Of a stretch of 12,644 bases of DNA, positions 9,861 through 12,644 are shown one piece after another (position 1 is the first letter of the stretch; each line of letters starts with the position of its first letter). The position numbers and the translations under genes are program-made. The DNA comes from JACCRE01 sp049790855 (lineage in GTDB: Bacteria > Planctomycetota > Planctomycetia > Planctomycetales > Planctomycetaceae): positions 1 to 12,644 of the forward strand of contig JBAQZJ010000271.1 of NCBI GenBank assembly GCA_049790855.1, written 5' to 3'. Below the pieces are notes generated by a model. The model searched no databases and was not told where the DNA came from. It saw only the letters and a list, made by a program, of their open reading frames with translations.

Positions 9861-12644
9861 CTACACCGCTTCCCACAATCCAACCGGCCAATCCTCGAAC
9901 AGCTCGCCGGCCGTTACCGCATCGCGGGCTTCCAGCACGCGACCCGTGAATACGCTCCGCCAGCGTTTCGGGGCGTCTTCCGGCAACGAAAGGGCCGTGT
10001 CCTTCCACCAGCCCGCGGCGATGCGGCCGGGGGTCGTCCGTTCGGCGGCCGCCGTCCGTCGGGGGACGGCGGCGAGCAGCCAGGCGTCGCCGTGACGTCG
10101 CGAGAAGCCGAACAGATGCTGTGAACGCTCGCCGGTCGCTTCGAGCGGTAAGTAGTCGCCGCGCAGGAAGAGATCGGCCTTCTCTTTTCGCAGTCGCAAA
10201 CTCCGCCAGGTGACGTACAGCTTGATGCGCTCGTCAGGCCAGGCGTCGAGCAGTTCGCGCGACAGCGCCGCGGGGTCGGTCTCGGCCTGAGACGCGATCC
10301 GGCTGAGCAGTTCTCGCCGTTTGCCGAAGTTGACCGACCGGCGGTTGTCCGGGTCGACGAGCCGGAAGTCCCACAGTTCGCAGCCCTGATAGAGATCGGG
10401 CACGCCGGGAGCCGCGATCTTGAGCAGCGCCTGTGAAAGGCCGTTGAGATAACCGGCGTCGGCGATTCGGTCGACGAAGCGATCGAGGTCCGCGAGGAAC
10501 TCCGACGACGCCGACGGATCGAGCGCGGCACGCACGAATGCGGCGACGGCCGCCTCGTAGTCGGCATCGGGATCGAGCCAGCTGGTGTGGAGCTTCGCCT
10601 CGCGAAAGGCTTTCTCGCAGTACCCGACGATGCGGTCGACGTAGTCTTCAGGAACTCGGGGGGCTGACGCCCCCCGCTCGCAGGGCCAGGTGCCGACCAG
10701 CGTCTGATAGATGAGGTAGGCCTCGTTCGCGCTGGGAACCGAAGCGCCCTCGAAGTCGGCCTTATGTCCGGCGTTGAGGTATCGCCAGCGGCCGATCGCA
10801 TGCTCCCACTCTTCGGGAATCTCCGAGAGCACGTTCAACCGTGCCCGCATGTCTTCGCCGCGCTTCGTGTCGTGGGTCGTCGTCGTGCCGAGCGCGAACG
10901 GCTCTTCGAGGCGGCGATGGGTGAAGTGGCGATGGAGTTCGTCGGGCGTGACGCCGGTTGAATCGGGGTCGCCGCCGACCTCGTTGAGCGACGCGAGCGG
11001 GTAGTAGCGGTAGAACGCCGTGTCTTCCAGCCCCTTCGCCATGACCGGCCCGGTGACCTGTTGCAGCTTGAGCACGAAGCTCCGTCGCTGCGATCGCTGC
11101 TCGTCGGTCAGGTCGTTCGGTCCTTCGAGCAGCAGCAGAGACGACAGAAAATCAAAGACGGCTTTGGGCAGTTCCGGGTTGCGTCGGCGGCTGAGGCGGA
11201 TCGCGTACTGCACCCGCCGACGGTCGTCGTCGCGGACATCCTCGTCGTTCGGCCGGACGTAGGTGCGATAGACGGGAAAGCTGGCGATGACCTCGCGCAG
11301 CGCCCGACGAAGCGTGCCGTAGCTGAAGTCGCGCGATTCGCGGCGGCTGCCGGCGATCCGCGTGAGCATCCAGGCGAGCACGTGCAGTTCGCTCGACATC
11401 GAGAAGTCGAGGATCGTCCGCTTGCCGTCGTACAGCACGTCGCGGAACGGCTCCTGCCGTCCGATGAACCGCTCGTAAACGCTCCGAACGGCTTCCGCGC
11501 CGCCCTCGGCGACGAACAGACCCCCCAACTGGTTTAGAAACTCGTAGCCGGTCGTTCCGCACACGGGCCAGTCGGAATCGAGCCGTTCGTCGTGGGCCAG
11601 AATCTTCTCGGCGACGACGTATAACGGGCCGCACCGGCCGGTCGCAGGTCTTGGTCGCGGCTCGGGGGGCTGACGCCCCCCGCTCGCCTCGTCATCGGCC
11701 TCTGAACGCAGTTCGAGGCTCCGCAGGTATCTCTCCTGCAGGTTTTCAAAGTAGGTCGGCGGATCGAACAGGCCGTCGGGATGGTCGATCCTCAGGCCCG
11801 AGACGACCCCGTCGGCCAGCAGTCGGAAGGTCAGTTCGTGGACGGCATCGAAGACCGACGGCACTTCGACGCGGATCGCCGCCAGCTCATTGATGTCGAA
11901 GAAGCGACGATAGTTGATCTCGTCGCCCGCCACGCGCCAGAACGCCAGCCGGTAGGCCTGCGCTTCAAGCAGCGCCTCGAGCCGATCGAACGATCGCGGA
12001 TCGCCCGGCGAGCCGTTGTAATCGGCGACTGCGGCGTCGAGTGCGGCGTGAATCAGTTCGCTGTAGTAGGTCAACTCGCGCAGTCGTCGCGACGCGACTT
12101 CCGACTCGCGATAGCGTTCCCGCATGCGGTCGGGCGCCCGGTCCGACGGCGCCGGCAGCCGGTCGAGCGCCATGATCAGGCTCTCGACCTCCATACGGAC
12201 CTGGTCGTCGGGCGGCAAATCGAGCTTCGCGAGCATCAGCCGCAACACCGGCGGCCAGCTCGCCGGGGCGACCGGAAACCGGCGATCGTAGTAGGTCACC
12301 CAGAACCGCCCGCCCTCATAAATCAGCTTGAGTTCCTGCTGTTCGAGCACGCGGCCGAAATAATCGCCGAGGACCGGCAGCAGCACGCGGTGGCGATTCG
12401 CTTCGACGGGAGGATCCCAGTCGATGTCGAAGTGACCCGCGTACCGGCTGCCCTCGCCGTGGGCGAGCACGTCTTGCCACCAGCGGTTCGTGGGGTCGTC
12501 GATTCCCATGTGGTTGGGAACCAGGTCGAGCAGCATGCCCATGCCGTGCCGCCGAAGCTGGTCCGAGAACCGTTCGAGGCCGTCATCGCCGCCGAACGCC
12601 GGCTCGACGGCCCCGTGATCGACGACGTCGTAGCCGTGCGTGCT
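9861..12644 (-). CDS. treY: Malto-oligosyltrehalose synthase TreY (5' end outside window)
   Basis: This GH13 enzyme isomerises the reducing-end alpha-1,4 bond of maltodextrins to an alpha,alpha-1,1 bond. TreZ then cuts the product to trehalose. The frame is open to the window edge: 34 residues precede the ATG at 12542 and continue the conserved start (STHGYDVVDH, then GMGMLLDLVPNHMGIDD). The true start is therefore beyond 12644, and 927 residues are visible. Catalytic signatures include DLVPNHMG (about 12525), GLRIDHPDG with the nucleophile Asp codon at 11784-11786, VVAEKILA with the Glu codon at 11607-11609, and THDTKRGED (about 10860-10885). Family hallmarks EFLNQLGGLFV and HTSWLDPD are also present. 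Two identical 26-bp palindromic repeats lie in frame in loops, encoding EASGGRQPPE and CERGASAPRV in different reading frames. The gene ends in TAG at 9861. glgX faces it; treZ is expected nearby outside the window. Confidence 0.95.
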   Translation of the reverse strand, partial: STHGYDVVDHGAVEPAFGGDDGLERFSDQLRRHGMGMLLDLVPNHMGIDDPTNRWWQDVLAHGEGSRYAGHFDIDWDPPVEANRHRVLLPVLGDYFGRVLEQQELKLIYEGGRFWVTYYDRRFPVAPASWPPVLRLMLAKLDLPPDDQVRMEVESLIMALDRLPAPSDRAPDRMRERYRESEVASRRLRELTYYSELIHAALDAAVADYNGSPGDPRSFDRLEALLEAQAYRLAFWRVAGDEINYRRFFDINELAAIRVEVPSVFDAVHELTFRLLADGVVSGLRIDHPDGLFDPPTYFENLQERYLRSLELRSEADDEASGGRQPPEPRPRPATGRCGPLYVVAEKILAHDERLDSDWPVCGTTGYEFLNQLGGLFVAEGGAEAVRSVYERFIGRQEPFRDVLYDGKRTILDFSMSSELHVLAWMLTRIAGSRRESRDFSYGTLRRALREVIASFPVYRTYVRPNDEDVRDDDRRRVQYAIRLSRRRNPELPKAVFDFLSSLLLLEGPNDLTDEQRSQRRSFVLKLQQVTGPVMAKGLEDTAFYRYYPLASLNEVGGDPDSTGVTPDELHRHFTHRRLEEPFALGTTTTHDTKRGEDMRARLNVLSEIPEEWEHAIGRWRYLNAGHKADFEGASVPSANEAYLIYQTLVGTWPCERGASAPRVPEDYVDRIVGYCEKAFREAKLHTSWLDPDADYEAAVAAFVRAALDPSASSEFLADLDRFVDRIADAGYLNGLSQALLKIAAPGVPDLYQGCELWDFRLVDPDNRRSVNFGKRRELLSRIASQAETDPAALSRELLDAWPDERIKLYVTWRSLRLRKEKADLFLRGDYLPLEATGERSQHLFGFSRRHGDAWLLAAVPRRTAAAERTTPGRIAAGWWKDTALSLPEDAPKRWRSVFTGRVLEARDAVTAGELFEDWPVGLWEAV
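10655..10680 (-). repeat. 26-bp palindromic repeat, copy 2 (inside treY)
   Basis: The copy is identical to copy 3 and one base different from copy 1. Within treY it is read as GAG CGG GGG GCG TCA GCC, giving ERGASAPR. It falls right after the conserved YLIYQTLVGTWP, in a surface-loop position ahead of the next conserved helix. Confidence 0.85.
11661..11686 (-). repeat. 26-bp palindromic repeat, copy 3 (inside treY)
   Basis: The same 26 bases as copy 2 are read here in a different frame, as AGC GGG GGG CGT CAG CCC CCC, giving SGGRQPPE. It lies between the helix ending RSLELRSEADDE and the strand YVVAEKIL. It is followed by another non-conserved stretch (PRPRPATGRCG). Confidence 0.85.

Noticed and set aside
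9914..10801. 295-codon second minus frame inside treY
   Set aside because: Arg/Ser/Pro-rich shadow within a clearly conserved gene.

Overview
This GC-rich window looks like planctomycete chromosome. The evidence is a GlgX/TreY pair for glycogen and maltodextrin-to-trehalose metabolism, plus a short GC-rich palindromic repeat (core GGGGGGCGTCAGCCCCCC) of a kind I associate with planctomycete genomes. That assignment is a recollection of style, not a search result.

Layout. The left edge carries glgX (142-2475, +). The right edge carries treY (9861 to the window end, -, its 5' end lies outside). They point at each other, with an accessory region between them. Its left part (2551-4196, all -) holds a RelE/ParE-type toxin with its small antitoxin, a small helical protein, and an M91-like HExxH zinc metallopeptidase.

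The main result is an intact mobile element at 4381-9746 (5366 bp). It is bounded by perfect 27-bp terminal inverted repeats (4381-4407 and 9720-9746, each starting GGTAGTGGCGGAAGATTGTG from the outside). It is flanked by an 8-bp direct repeat CGGATTTC (4373-4380 and 9747-9754), as expected for a target-site duplication. Its transposase is a single-ORF IS1-type DDE enzyme (7224-8192). Ends starting with GGT and an 8-bp duplication both fit the IS1 family. The rest of the element is cargo. On the left are a CxCG zinc-binding-type protein, a small zinc ribbon, and a tightly coupled three-gene operon: ribbon-helix-helix regulator, RuvC/DUF3010-like RNase H-fold protein, and a soluble Ser/Thr kinase. 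On the right is a two-gene operon that resembles Kiwa (KwaA membrane protein and KwaB DUF4868-type protein). This reads as a small insertion-sequence-derived transposon that carries anti-phage defence genes.

Control. The rightward Kiwa-like operon has its own sigma70-type promoter just after the transposase stop. The leftward kinase operon starts from a 218-bp divergent region that holds a perfect 8+8 inverted repeat (a candidate operator) and a terminator. Four gene junctions in the window are ATGA stop/start overlaps, which suggests translational coupling. No tRNA, rRNA or CRISPR array was seen, and no stretch over 300 bp lacks a gene.
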